Source: an uncultured Bacteroidales bacterium
GTDB lineage: Bacteria; Bacteroidota; Bacteroidia; Bacteroidales; Bacteroidaceae
Length of the DNA: 64,000 nt
Assembly (NCBI GenBank): GCA_902779845.1
Contig: CACZCZ010000008.1
Span: forward strand, 1-64,000
Direction: 5' to 3'
Position numbers and translations under genes: made by a program. The notes under the pieces were generated by a model. That model was given only the letters and a program-made list of their open reading frames with translations, had not been told where the DNA came from and made no database searches. Shown one piece after another: positions 44,076-51,694 of the stretch (position 1 is its first letter; each line of letters opens with the position of its first letter).

Positions 44076-45494
44076 ATGGACAAAAAGTTAATGAGAGAAC
44101 TCGAGAGCCTGAATGTAGGTGCGCACACCCACATTCTGGGCTATGACACGCAAGCCGGCAAGGTCGGTCTTGTTGCCGTGTCAGAAATCAGTGGTAATAT
44201 CCCTTGGTTCGGCCGCAAGTGGGCCAAGGCGAACTCTTCTCCCGTCGGTTCTCCGGTGGGCGACTTCGACCTCGGTCAGGTGCTGGCCAAGCAGCTGGGG
44301 CTCGGAGGCTATCTGGTGACCAACGACCACCAGCGTCAGAAACTGTCACCTACGAGCCACAACTTCTTGGAGAATGGTGCTGCAGCTGACTTGACGGGTG
44401 CCGCCGGTCACTACCAGTGGGGCTGGAATGTTCCCATGTATCTCCAGGTGTACGAAGACAGCACCTACCTGTACGAGACCATTTCCCTGGGCGGCCCGAG
44501 AAAGGGCTTCTGGAACTACTACATCCCCGTCGGTTCGCGCTCGTGTGCGGGCTATGCTGCAATGGATCGCACGAACACGAAGCTGGTGAGCTATGTCAAC
44601 GAGGGCACGCAGTACCGAGGTGGAAACAACGACTCCAGTTTGGACGCTGCCTATAACTCGCAGCTGTGTAAGCCGGTTACCAATCTTGATATCAGTGCGT
44701 TTCGCACGGCGGCGCGCAAGAACGGGACGCTGTGGTTCGCTAATGAACGTGTCATGCAGTACGTCACGGCCGCGCTGAAGCGTATCATATTCGGCAACCG
44801 GAACATTCAGGCGGCTTTCAACGGTACGCTGGATGCCAACGGCCTGCGACAGGGCGGAACTGGAATGGGTATTGACTCTCCTGCGAGCTGGGATGGTCAT
44901 TTCGCTTATTATCCGTACATCCGTCTTGACGTAGGTATTGATAGCGGCGATCTGACGGGACTCCTCAGCACGGAGATAACAGAAGCTGGAGTCCAGAGGA
45001 CTATCGGCAATATACCTTCGTTCTATGGTCTGAAGAATGACTATAAGTATCTGACATGTATGAGCGAAAACATGCTGCTGCAGGACAATGCTGATAAATC
45101 ACAGTCGCTATTCGTCGCAGACATAATCGACGGCAGCAACATGAATCTTAACAGCGTCGCAGGCTTGCGTCAGGTGGCAAAAGGTCCCGTCGCCTCGTCT
45201 GCTGGATGGCAATACCCAAAGAACTGGGTGCTGAAAGACCTGGCGTTCTTCCCGGGCGAGGAGCTGGGCGGAAGCGAGAGCACCTATTTCTGCGACGGAT
45301 ATTATAATCCTGCATCCACTAGCGGTTTGCGTGGTGCCCTCTTGCTTGGCGATGCGAGCGGCGCCGACTCTGCGGGCTCGTTGTACCTCGCTGGTAACAC
45401 TGCGGTCTCGTATGCCTTTGCTTACCGGGGCGCGTTCCTCTGCGAATGGGCAGAGGCGTTCACCACGCAACCATTCTGGGCCGTGGAAGCCTGA
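44076..45494 (+). CDS. variable tail protein, DGR target
   Basis: Encodes 472 residues. The last 50 or so (LRGALLLGDASGADSAGSLYL...RGAFLCEW) match, residue by residue, the template repeat downstream, with variation confined to the 12 codons between 422 and 456 that correspond to AAY or AAA codons in the template. The end resembles the C-type-lectin-like/FGE fold that carries diversified sites in DGR proteins. It is the last fibre gene, so it is probably the receptor-binding tip. The first part (HTHILGYDTQAGKVGLVAVSEI) is a conserved attachment region. Confidence 0.85.
   Translation: MDKKLMRELESLNVGAHTHILGYDTQAGKVGLVAVSEISGNIPWFGRKWAKANSSPVGSPVGDFDLGQVLAKQLGLGGYLVTNDHQRQKLSPTSHNFLENGAAADLTGAAGHYQWGWNVPMYLQVYEDSTYLYETISLGGPRKGFWNYYIPVGSRSCAGYAAMDRTNTKLVSYVNEGTQYRGGNNDSSLDAAYNSQLCKPVTNLDISAFRTAARKNGTLWFANERVMQYVTAALKRIIFGNRNIQAAFNGTLDANGLRQGGTGMGIDSPASWDGHFAYYPYIRLDVGIDSGDLTGLLSTEITEAGVQRTIGNIPSFYGLKNDYKYLTCMSENMLLQDNADKSQSLFVADIIDGSNMNLNSVAGLRQVAKGPVASSAGWQYPKNWVLKDLAFFPGEELGGSESTYFCDGYYNPASTSGLRGALLLGDASGADSAGSLYLAGNTAVSYAFAYRGAFLCEWAEAFTTQPFWAVEA
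45322..45443 (+). repeat. variable repeat (VR)
   Basis: Aligns without gaps to 45715-45836 (offset 393). Of 122 positions 19 differ; 18 are at adenines of the template and one is at a G. This is the hallmark of DGR mutagenic retrohoming. Confidence 0.92.
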
Positions 45495-45501
45495 GCAAAC
45501 G

Positions 45502-45584
45502 GCGGGGGCGTTGTAAGCGCGGAGCGCAAAGCACACCGGCGCGAAGCGCCCCCGCCCGCAGGGCGGCCAATGCCGCGAAGCGGC
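45502..45584 (+). other. GAA-loop hairpins downstream of VR
   Basis: GCGGGGGCG (45502-45510) pairs with 45547-45555. Within and after it are GGCGC-GAA-GCGCC (45538-45550), CCGCCC-GCA-GGGCGG (45552-45566) and GCCGC-GAA-GCGGC (45572-45584). In the Bordetella phage DGR a hairpin after VR promotes homing; these occupy the same place. The last one plus GATTTT may also terminate the fibre transcript. Confidence 0.6.
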
Positions 45585-45644
45585 CGATTTTAAATCGCAT
45601 CGTGGAAAAATTATTAAAATTGCAATAAAATTGCGCTCTTTGAC

Positions 45645-45674
45645 TTGTTGTAAAAGAATAAATGTGTAACTTTG
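45645..45674 (+). promoter_or_regulatory. promoter of template repeat and reverse transcriptase
   Basis: TTG (45645-45647), 19-base spacer, TAACTTTG (45667-45674). Predicted start near 45680, 35 bases before the template repeat. Confidence 0.7.
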
Positions 45675-45679
45675 CACCC

Positions 45680-46029
45680 GCTTTCCGTTACGAAAGCTGG
45701 TAGAACTCCCAAGCGCGGTTTGCGTGGTGCCAAATTGCTTGGCAATGCGAACAACGCCGACAATGCGGGCTCGTTGTACCTCAATGGTAACAATGCGGTC
45801 TCGAATGCCAATGCGAACCGGGGCGCGTTCCTCAACAAGACGAAATCTTTTTTAAGGGAGTGAGCCAGACCCAAAGGTCAAAAATAGCTGAGATGACAGC
45901 GAGCCTCGTAGCCCTGAAGGGCGAGCGGCATACCTGTCTGGACGTCTTTGCAGACAGCCGCCAAGCACCTTTAGATCCCGCCAAGACCCCGCCAAGACCC
46001 CTTTATCTTACCCACTAAGAACCCGTCTC
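45680..46029 (+). ncRNA. DGR template RNA region
   Basis: Contains the template repeat and the leader before the reverse transcriptase. The template RNA of a DGR is transcribed from such a region; its spacer here (45864-46029) has CCGCCAAGACCCCGCC-type repeats. Confidence 0.6.
45715..45836 (+). repeat. template repeat (TR)
   Basis: Contains 27 adenines, mostly in AAY codons relative to the target frame (11 Asn and one Lys), which is the arrangement that diversifies residues without making stop codons. 18 of the 27 differ in the VR. Confidence 0.92.
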
Positions 46030-46065
46030 ATGCGCAGGATTTGCGACAGGCAGGAGAATGAGTCG

Positions 46066-47274
46066 ATGGATAATGCCCACAAGGCTTTCGACAACTACTC
46101 CGACCAGAAGCACTCCCGTGACTACGTGCAGGCCTTCGAGGCAGATCTTGAAGAGAACCTGCGGGCGATTGTGCAGCAGATAGCCGAAGAGTCATGGCAG
46201 CCCGGTGGATACACCGAGAAAGTCATCTTCGAGCGCAAGCAGCGCAAGCTGGCCAAGGCTCCCATCGAGGACCACGTGCTGGAGAGTGCCACTATATTGC
46301 CCTACGAGAAAGCCATCTATGATTATTCTACTTGGCGGGCACCAGCCGTGAAGCCCGGACTGGGCACACACGGCCTGTTCCGTCATCTCCGGAATGAGCT
46401 CTATGCGTGGTCCCAGGAGGAGATGGCCTACTATGTGGCCATCGACGCACACCACTACTTTCCACTGATGGATCATGCCATCCTGAAGGATGCCCTTGCC
46501 CGACTTGTAAAGCCGGGCAAACTGCTCACATTCTTCTTCAAGGTGGTGGACAGCTATCCACAGGGCACGCCGCTGGGCATCAAGGTGGCGCAGCTCTTCG
46601 GGCAAATATACCTCGCTCGCTTTGACAGACTGGCTATGCGATTCTTCGACATCGGGAAGGATCCTGAGAAGCTGGCCTATTGGACGAACCGGTACGTCAC
46701 GGATCGCATCTGCACCGCGAGGACAAAGGCTGACTACGATGACTTGTGCCGCGGCCCTGCATTCCTGGCAGGGAAGTTCCAGCGCTATGTGCGGCGCGGT
46801 CTGCCCTTCTACCTCCGCTTCGTCGATAACATCATCTTCCGGCACGCTGACAAGACAGTCTTGCACATCGTGCTCGAGCTGACCATCATGCACCTGGCAC
46901 GTGACTGGCATGTGACTGTCAACAAGGACTACAACGTGAGGCCGTGCTGGACAGGAATCCGACTGTGCGGCTACGTCTTCTATCACGACCATGTGGCCGC
47001 AGGGAAACGCAATAAGAAAGAGCTGGCCAGGCACGTGAGGAAGCTGCAGAAGAAGGGCTTCGATGAGGAACAAATCCGAATTCGCCTGTCCTCGAGGTTT
47101 GGGTATATCAAACATGCAAACAGTACACATTTATTCAAGACTCTAGGTATGGAAAAGACACTTGGAAAAATCATCAAGAACCGCCGCGTGAGGCCTCCGT
47201 TCCCCGGAATGACCGGCAACCAGAAAGTGAAATTCTCCTCAATCGTTAACGAATGTAAAACGGGGGGGGGGTAA
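46066..47274 (+). CDS. DGR reverse transcriptase
   Basis: Starting at ATG 46066 (after AGGAG) gives 402 residues; an in-frame start at 46030 is possible. Motif A is VAIDAHHYF with Asp127. The region QGTPLGIKVAQLFGQIYL is the DGR/retron-type motif 4 (usually SQ; here AQ). Motif C reads RFVDNIIF: Asp254 then Asn255, where YxDD is expected. The enzyme copies the template RNA with adenine-specific errors. The gene ends in ten G and a stop; no Avd gene is seen between template and RT. Confidence 0.88.
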   Translation: MDNAHKAFDNYSDQKHSRDYVQAFEADLEENLRAIVQQIAEESWQPGGYTEKVIFERKQRKLAKAPIEDHVLESATILPYEKAIYDYSTWRAPAVKPGLGTHGLFRHLRNELYAWSQEEMAYYVAIDAHHYFPLMDHAILKDALARLVKPGKLLTFFFKVVDSYPQGTPLGIKVAQLFGQIYLARFDRLAMRFFDIGKDPEKLAYWTNRYVTDRICTARTKADYDDLCRGPAFLAGKFQRYVRRGLPFYLRFVDNIIFRHADKTVLHIVLELTIMHLARDWHVTVNKDYNVRPCWTGIRLCGYVFYHDHVAAGKRNKKELARHVRKLQKKGFDEEQIRIRLSSRFGYIKHANSTHLFKTLGMEKTLGKIIKNRRVRPPFPGMTGNQKVKFSSIVNECKTGGG

Positions 47275-47303
47275 ATTGTAAAATCCTTCTCATCGACTAC
47301 AAA

Positions 47304-47651
47304 GTGCTGGACTCCAAAATCGACAAAGACACCTTCATGGTGCAGGTCGAAAAGTCTGACGGAGGACAGCAGATGGTGGAGAAGAGCAAGCCCAACAAGG
47401 CGCTGGCCATCAAGTTCAAGAAAATCCTCCGGACGTTCGAGACGGCAGAAGAAACCCGCTACGTATTCGAGAAGAAGAAGGATGATGACGGCAACCCTAC
47501 AGACGAGGATGCGGTGTTCTACAGCTTCACCGGCTCCAAGATCCTGATAGACCAGGCGCTCAATGACTTTTCTATCGAAGACCTTCCATGTCCTACTGTC
47601 ATACAGCAATACAGGGGCAAGAATGGTCAAACCTTTGTAAAATTTACATAA
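47304..47651 (+). CDS. protein downstream of RT, unknown, start uncertain
   Basis: A GTG at 47304 gives 115 residues (LDSKIDKDTFMVQVEKSDGG...). The same frame is open upstream as VNCKILLIDYK to the 10-G tract (47262-47271), and no ATG occurs near the start. Gain of one G would fuse it to the reverse transcriptase. A charged, mixed fold with YVFEKKKDDDGNPTDEDAVF and TFVKFT at the end. Not recognised; could be a DGR accessory. Confidence 0.55.
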   Translation: MLDSKIDKDTFMVQVEKSDGGQQMVEKSKPNKALAIKFKKILRTFETAEETRYVFEKKKDDDGNPTDEDAVFYSFTGSKILIDQALNDFSIEDLPCPTVIQQYRGKNGQTFVKFT

Positions 47652-47652
47652 C

Positions 47653-48066
47653 ATGAACAGAAAAGTCTATCAGGAGCGCCGCACCTATCTGCGGTATGAT
47701 GAAGCTCACATCATCGGCTACCTCAACGAGGAGGAGCTTGAGAACTATGTCCCCGAAGCTACGACACACGAGAACGATGAAGAAGAGGACGAACAACCCG
47801 TAGCGTGGCCGAAGGCTTACGCTTACTCCGGAACAGAGGCGGACGGAGGCACCGTGATGCCCTGCAGCAAGCAGGACGACAGCGGTGAACTGGCAAACGC
47901 CATCATCCGCTCACGCTACTCCGAGAGTCAGGAGCTGGCCATCCAGCGCCATGCCATCAACGGCGACTACGAGGAAACGCCCCAGGAGTACGAGGAGTAC
48001 AATGCCTGGTGCCAATACGCCGTCGAGACCGCCAAAGAGTGGATCGCGGCAAAAGCTGTAGCATAA
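47653..48066 (+). CDS. phage protein after DGR, unknown
   Basis: Encodes 137 acidic residues (HENDEEEDEQPVAWPKAY), helical at the end (EEYNAWCQYAVETAKEWIA). Starts one base after the previous stop, so in the DGR operon. Not recognised. Confidence 0.6.
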   Translation: MNRKVYQERRTYLRYDEAHIIGYLNEEELENYVPEATTHENDEEEDEQPVAWPKAYAYSGTEADGGTVMPCSKQDDSGELANAIIRSRYSESQELAIQRHAINGDYEETPQEYEEYNAWCQYAVETAKEWIAAKAVA

Positions 48067-48084
48067 ATCGCCCGGAATACGACG

Positions 48085-48115
48085 GCGGGGCCTGTGTCAA
48101 GCACACGGGCCCCGC
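48085..48115 (+). terminator. terminator of DGR operon
   Basis: GCGGGGCC (48085-48092) pairs with GGCCCCGC (48108-48115) with an inner TGTGT/ACACG helix, followed by TGTGTATTTT. Confidence 0.7.
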
Positions 48116-48122
48116 TGTGTAT

Positions 48123-48153
48123 TTTCATGCGCGAATATATATTCCTATCTTTG
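48123..48153 (+). promoter_or_regulatory. promoter of lysis genes
   Basis: TTTC (48123-48126), 19-base spacer, TATCTTTG (48146-48153), 26 bases before the holin ATG. Confidence 0.75.
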
Positions 48154-48179
48154 TACCGGAAAACATAACACCCAAAGAC

Positions 48180-48653
48180 ATGATCGAGAAAATCAAAGAC
48201 GTATTCGTCTGTATCGTGATGGCCGTGCTGGCCTACCTGAAGCCCATCGAGGGGGAACTGTGGTCGCTGTTCCTCATCTTCTTCCTGAACTTTGTCTTCG
48301 GCTATCTCGCCGACATGATAGCCAACGGCGAAGACTTCCAATTCAAAAAAGCGTTCCGCTGTATCTGTGAGGCCACGGTGTTCTTCATCCTGTGTACGGT
48401 CATCTACGCCATCGGCCGCTTCAAGGGACAGCAGGCCGGCGCGCTGCAATGTGTGTCGTTCATCACATACACCATCATCTACTTCTATGCCATGAACGTG
48501 CTGCGCAACCTTAGACAACTCTTCCTCGAGGGCACCACACCCTGGAATGTGGTGGCATTCCTATACTATGTGTTGCGCTTCAAGTTTATCAAGCGCATCC
48601 CGTTCCTGTCCGATTATATGAACATCAAACATAAACAACATGAGAAAGATTAA
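48180..48653 (+). CDS. holin-like membrane protein
   Basis: ATG at 48180 gives 157 residues with about four hydrophobic segments (VFVCIVMAVLAYL, LFLIFFLNFVFGYLADMI, ATVFFILCTVIYAIG, VSFITYTIIYFYAM). Next to the amidase and overlapping it by 14 bases, this is the expected place of a holin that releases the endolysin. Frame upstream of 48180 is open but lies in the terminator and promoter. Confidence 0.7.
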   Translation: MIEKIKDVFVCIVMAVLAYLKPIEGELWSLFLIFFLNFVFGYLADMIANGEDFQFKKAFRCICEATVFFILCTVIYAIGRFKGQQAGALQCVSFITYTIIYFYAMNVLRNLRQLFLEGTTPWNVVAFLYYVLRFKFIKRIPFLSDYMNIKHKQHEKD

Positions 48654-49098
48654 GCGCATCTTCGTGCATTGCACGGCGGCCCGGCAGACGCAGACGCTGA
48701 ATGATCTGCTCGCCGAGTTCAAGAGAAAGGGATGGAAGAATCCCGGCTATCACTACGTCGTATTCCCCAATGGCGTGATTCAGCAGCTGGCCAGCGAGGA
48801 CGTCGTTGCCAATGGCGTGTACGGCTACAACAAGGAAAGCATCCATGTGGCCTACGTAGGTGGCATCGACAACCAGGGCAAGGCCATCGACAACCGCACA
48901 CCGGAACAGAAGGAAAAGCTCCTGTCCGTTCTGAAGCTGCTGAAGAAGCGTTATCCTGCGGCAGAGATTCTCGGCCACCGCGACATCAGTCCGGACAATA
49001 ACAACAACGGCATCGTCGATCCATGGGAACGCATCAAGGAATGCCCTTGCTTCGATGCCAAGGTAGAGTACAGAACCCTCAATCAACCAGAGTCATGA
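48640..49098 (+). CDS. N-acetylmuramoyl-L-alanine amidase (endolysin)
   Basis: Encodes 152 residues of the Amidase_2/T7-lysozyme type: RIFVHCTAA with zinc ligand His10, GYHYVVFPNG, VAYVGGID, LGHRDISPD with His113, and a final CPCFD providing Cys. It cuts the amide bond between the glycan and peptide of peptidoglycan. No signal peptide, so it depends on the holin. Overlaps the spanin-like gene by ATGA. Confidence 0.9.
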   Translation: MRKIKRIFVHCTAARQTQTLNDLLAEFKRKGWKNPGYHYVVFPNGVIQQLASEDVVANGVYGYNKESIHVAYVGGIDNQGKAIDNRTPEQKEKLLSVLKLLKKRYPAAEILGHRDISPDNNNNGIVDPWERIKECPCFDAKVEYRTLNQPES

Positions 49099-49664
49099 AA
49101 AAAGAAAACATCATCCTCGTCATCCTCCTCGCTGTACTGGGCGCAGCTGCAGCCCTGAAGTACGGCACGGAAGCGAGACGCCTGAAAGGCGAAGTGAACC
49201 GCCTGAGCGTGGAACTGGCGCAGGCGCAGATCCCCCTGCAGCGCGACACCATCCGCGACAGTATCGAGGTGGTGACGCAGACAGTCGTAGAAGTGGCGCC
49301 GAAGAGCCTGACGGATGCGCTGGCCGCTGATCAGCAGCTCATCAAGGACCTGCAGCTGAAAGTAAAGCAGCTGGAGTCCCTGCAGACCACCGTCATAGAG
49401 ACCGGCGACACCGTAGCCGCGCAGCACGAACCGCAAGACAGCCTCTTTTACTACTCCGACCAATGGGCCGACCTGAAGCTGTCGCTGAAGGACACCACCT
49501 TCTACTACAATATCCGCGACTCGCTGAGTACCGCGGTCTATCGCGAGTACCGCCATCGCTTCCTGTGGTGGCGCTGGGGCACGAAGGGCTATCGACTCAA
49601 AATCGTCAACTTCAACCCGCACTCGAGAGTGACATACAACAAGTACATCAAATCCGGGAAATAG
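49095..49664 (+). CDS. spanin-like (Rz-like) membrane-anchored protein
   Basis: ATG 49095 overlaps the amidase stop and gives 189 residues: a single N-terminal membrane helix (IILVILLAVLGAAAALKY) followed by a long coiled coil (EVNRLSVELAQAQI, LKVKQLESLQ) and a basic C-terminus (RHRFLWWRWGTKG). This is the shape of an inner-membrane spanin, needed for outer-membrane disruption. It also resembles DUF6549 proteins. No separate o-spanin seen. Confidence 0.65.
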   Translation: MKKENIILVILLAVLGAAAALKYGTEARRLKGEVNRLSVELAQAQIPLQRDTIRDSIEVVTQTVVEVAPKSLTDALAADQQLIKDLQLKVKQLESLQTTVIETGDTVAAQHEPQDSLFYYSDQWADLKLSLKDTTFYYNIRDSLSTAVYREYRHRFLWWRWGTKGYRLKIVNFNPHSRVTYNKYIKSGK

Positions 49665-50143
49665 GTATCGGGCCGGTCCTCTGAGGGGATCGGCCCGCGC
49701 TGTCTATGCCCGTTTTTTTCTTTTCTGCGTCCCTCCCAGGGCTTCGTTTCCTCCATCGTTTCTTTTGCCTGTTCCCTGCCACGTCTTGCCACTTGGTTGC
49801 CATGCTGCAGGGAGCGTTGTCCGCTGATGGGCGGCATAGGTCCGAAGCCGGCATCGCCATGAGGGCGCTTTTCTGTGCAGTAGCGTCGGGCTGCCTGTGC
49901 CCGCTGTTGCCGCATTCTTCCTTCTCCTGTTCGTAGCCCCATCACAGCTACCTTGCTTTCGCCGAAGTGAATGGTGGGGGCGACTCCTTCATCGTTCATG
50001 ATGCCGGATGCCCTCGGCGGTTGGGTTCTGTGTGCCGTGCCGCCACGTGGTGCAGCGCTACCCGTCGATGAGCTGTTCCCCTGTCCGGTCTCTCCGTATT
50101 GGTGCCGGAAGGCGCTGACGAAGCGGGCGTAGCCGGATGTCAC
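49589..50143 (-). CDS. possible minus-strand accessory gene
   Basis: A GTG at 50143 opens 184 residues (VTSGYARFVSAFRHQYGETG ... VAPTIHFGESKVAVMGLRTGEG) with natural codon usage in the middle and a basic, Gln-rich end. A TACCTTTG (minus strand, 50196-50203) lies just upstream. It would run against the phage genes and end inside the spanin gene. No family recognised; it may be noise from GC-rich DNA. If not real, 49720-50400 contains no gene. Confidence 0.3.
   Translation of the reverse strand: MTSGYARFVSAFRHQYGETGQGNSSSTGSAAPRGGTAHRTQPPRASGIMNDEGVAPTIHFGESKVAVMGLRTGEGRMRQQRAQAARRYCTEKRPHGDAGFGPMPPISGQRSLQHGNQVARRGREQAKETMEETKPWEGRRKEKNGHRQRGPIPSEDRPDTYFPDLMYLLYVTLECGLKLTILSR
49669..49719 (+). 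terminator. terminator of lysis operon
   Basis: CGGGCCG-GTCC stem (49669-49697) followed after 15 bases by seven T. Confidence 0.6.
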
Positions 50144-50195
50144 GGAGTTGTCGGTGTGGGGTTTTCGGGGTGAGTGAACACGACTTTTTCCAGCG

Positions 50196-50203
50196 CAAAG
50201 GTA
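50196..50203 (-). promoter_or_regulatory. putative minus-strand -7 element
   Basis: TACCTTTG on the minus strand with a TTTC about 18 bases upstream. It suggests minus-strand transcription in the 49.6-50.2 kb gap. Confidence 0.45.
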
Positions 50204-50410
50204 ATTCGCCGTCTTCCGCTGAAAGGATGGCCGGGGCCTTGGCTTCCTCACTTTCTTTCAAACAAATGAGCCGTGCCGGTGGCAGACTAATTTCTGCTGG
50301 CGCCCTAAAGGGTGAAACAAACTGCATACGTCCTTGCTGCGATGCACCTGGCTTACCTTGGTAAAGCACTGTAAAAAATCTATTCATTCACCCTAAAAAC
50401 CCTTATCACA

Positions 50411-50626
50411 ATGACAACTCCTTACATGACATCCAGCTTCCGCACCCGCTCACGTCGCCGCTGCCTCCTCAGCAACCAATTTACAGTAGAGATCCAGGAC
50501 TTCGACGGGGATCAGGTCATCTACGAGGTCTGCGCAGAATCGCACCACGAGGCCGCACGTGAAGCACACGAACTGGCCGACGCCGACGGCATACAAATCA
50601 ACATCATGACTATCTATGAATTCTAA
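50411..50626 (+). CDS. small phage protein, unknown
   Basis: Encodes 71 residues: basic start (SSFRTRSRRRCLL) and an alpha/beta core VEIQDFDGDQVIYEVCAESHHEAAREAHELADADGIQINIM. The core resembles that of the next gene (small beta-alpha-beta units). Not recognised. Confidence 0.55.
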   Translation: MTTPYMTSSFRTRSRRRCLLSNQFTVEIQDFDGDQVIYEVCAESHHEAAREAHELADADGIQINIMTIYEF

Positions 50627-50654
50627 GTCTAACCCCCTAAATACATTTCACATC

Positions 50655-50978
50655 ATGGAAAAGCAAGTTATCGTAGCAGAGATGGTTCAATCGAACAAGA
50701 GCATGAATCAAGTGTGGTTCGTCCACGTCACCGGCACGGACAGCCCCGAACAGCAGGGCTACTGCAAAAGCGCCTTCAAGGCCATGCGCCTGGCGTTCGT
50801 CCTCAAACAGCGCTCCGGAATCCGTATTGCGGACAGCTCGCTGCAGCTCCTCAGGCAACTGAGCCAAATGGCCAAGCCTCAGGTGGCAGAAACCGAACAG
50901 CCGGCAGAGCCGCTGCAGGAGGAAGAGAAACCGAAGCGCAGGAACCGCCGCGCAAAGAAACAGGAGGCTGCCGCATAG
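50655..50978 (+). CDS. small phage protein, basic C-terminus, unknown
   Basis: ATG 50655 gives 107 residues (MEKQVIVAEMVQSNKSM...), with VWFVHVTGTDSPEQQGYCKSAFKAMRLAFVLK and a lysine/arginine-rich tail (EEKPKRRNRRAKKQEAAA). Possibly nucleic-acid binding. Translation could also begin at 50616. Confidence 0.55.
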   Translation: MEKQVIVAEMVQSNKSMNQVWFVHVTGTDSPEQQGYCKSAFKAMRLAFVLKQRSGIRIADSSLQLLRQLSQMAKPQVAETEQPAEPLQEEEKPKRRNRRAKKQEAAA

Positions 50979-51017
50979 GCGGCCTCCATTGGTCTAACCC
51001 TCAAAACGGATGATGCC

Positions 51018-51566
51018 ATGTTGAAGTACGCTCTCTTCGAATACATCCCGCGCCGATGCGCCGAGTACGCGCCCTTCGAGCTGCAGGACACTTGCCGGAA
51101 GATCCTGGACTTCAAGCATGGTCGCAAGTACGCCGTCCGCTGGGCGGCAGAAGAAGTGGGCCGCGCCCTCGCAGCGGCAAAGCTGCAGGACGCTGTTCTC
51201 GTATGCGCTCCGGCAAGCTGCCAACGCACATACGTCCGCCGATGCCGGACATTCTCACAGATGCTGTGCAGCAGCTGCGGCATGACCGACGGCTTCAGCT
51301 ACATAGAAGTCATCGGCAACCGCCGGAAAGCCCACAACGGAGCCGCCCGCGATGCAAGCCTGGTGCAGAACGTCGTCATCAGCTCAGACCTTCGAGGAAA
51401 GAAGGTACTGCTCTTCGATGACATCTACACCACGGGTGCCACCTCCCGCGCATTCATCGACCGCCTGCAGGCAGCAGGTGCGGAGGTCATCGGCGCCGTG
51501 TTCCTTGGCAAAACGCGCAGGTTCTGCAGCTGCTGCAGGCAGAAAACCGGGTGCTCGCTTGGTTAA
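51018..51566 (+). CDS. ComF-like phosphoribosyltransferase
   Basis: Encodes 182 residues. VLLFDDIYTTGATSRAFID (residues 130-148) is the PRPP-binding motif, followed by AGAEVIGAVFLGKTRR; RKAHNGAARDASL precedes it as in ComF-type PRTases. Cys-rich ends (CSSCGM; CSCCRQKTGC) could bind zinc. ComF-like proteins are linked to DNA uptake or nucleotide handling; the job of a phage copy is unknown. GC-rich like the phage genes, unlike the LRR gene after it. Confidence 0.75.
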   Translation: MLKYALFEYIPRRCAEYAPFELQDTCRKILDFKHGRKYAVRWAAEEVGRALAAAKLQDAVLVCAPASCQRTYVRRCRTFSQMLCSSCGMTDGFSYIEVIGNRRKAHNGAARDASLVQNVVISSDLRGKKVLLFDDIYTTGATSRAFIDRLQAAGAEVIGAVFLGKTRRFCSCCRQKTGCSLG

Positions 51567-51664
51567 AAGTAAACTAAGCCCACATTTACAAAGTTATAAC
51601 ATAAAACCCCTTTCTTTCGCGCAAAAATGTACTTTCCCCGTGCGTGCGTTTCATGGATTCTTTG

Positions 51665-51672
51665 TACTTTTG
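51665..51672 (+). promoter_or_regulatory. -7 element of LRR gene
   Basis: TACTTTTG, 23 bases before the ATG. No good -33. Confidence 0.55.
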
Positions 51673-51694
51673 CAGCAGCAAAATCACTTACAAT

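Noticed and set aside
45672-45863. 63-codon frame over the template repeat
   Set aside because: It is the template repeat in the target's reading frame; a template RNA is not expected to be translated.
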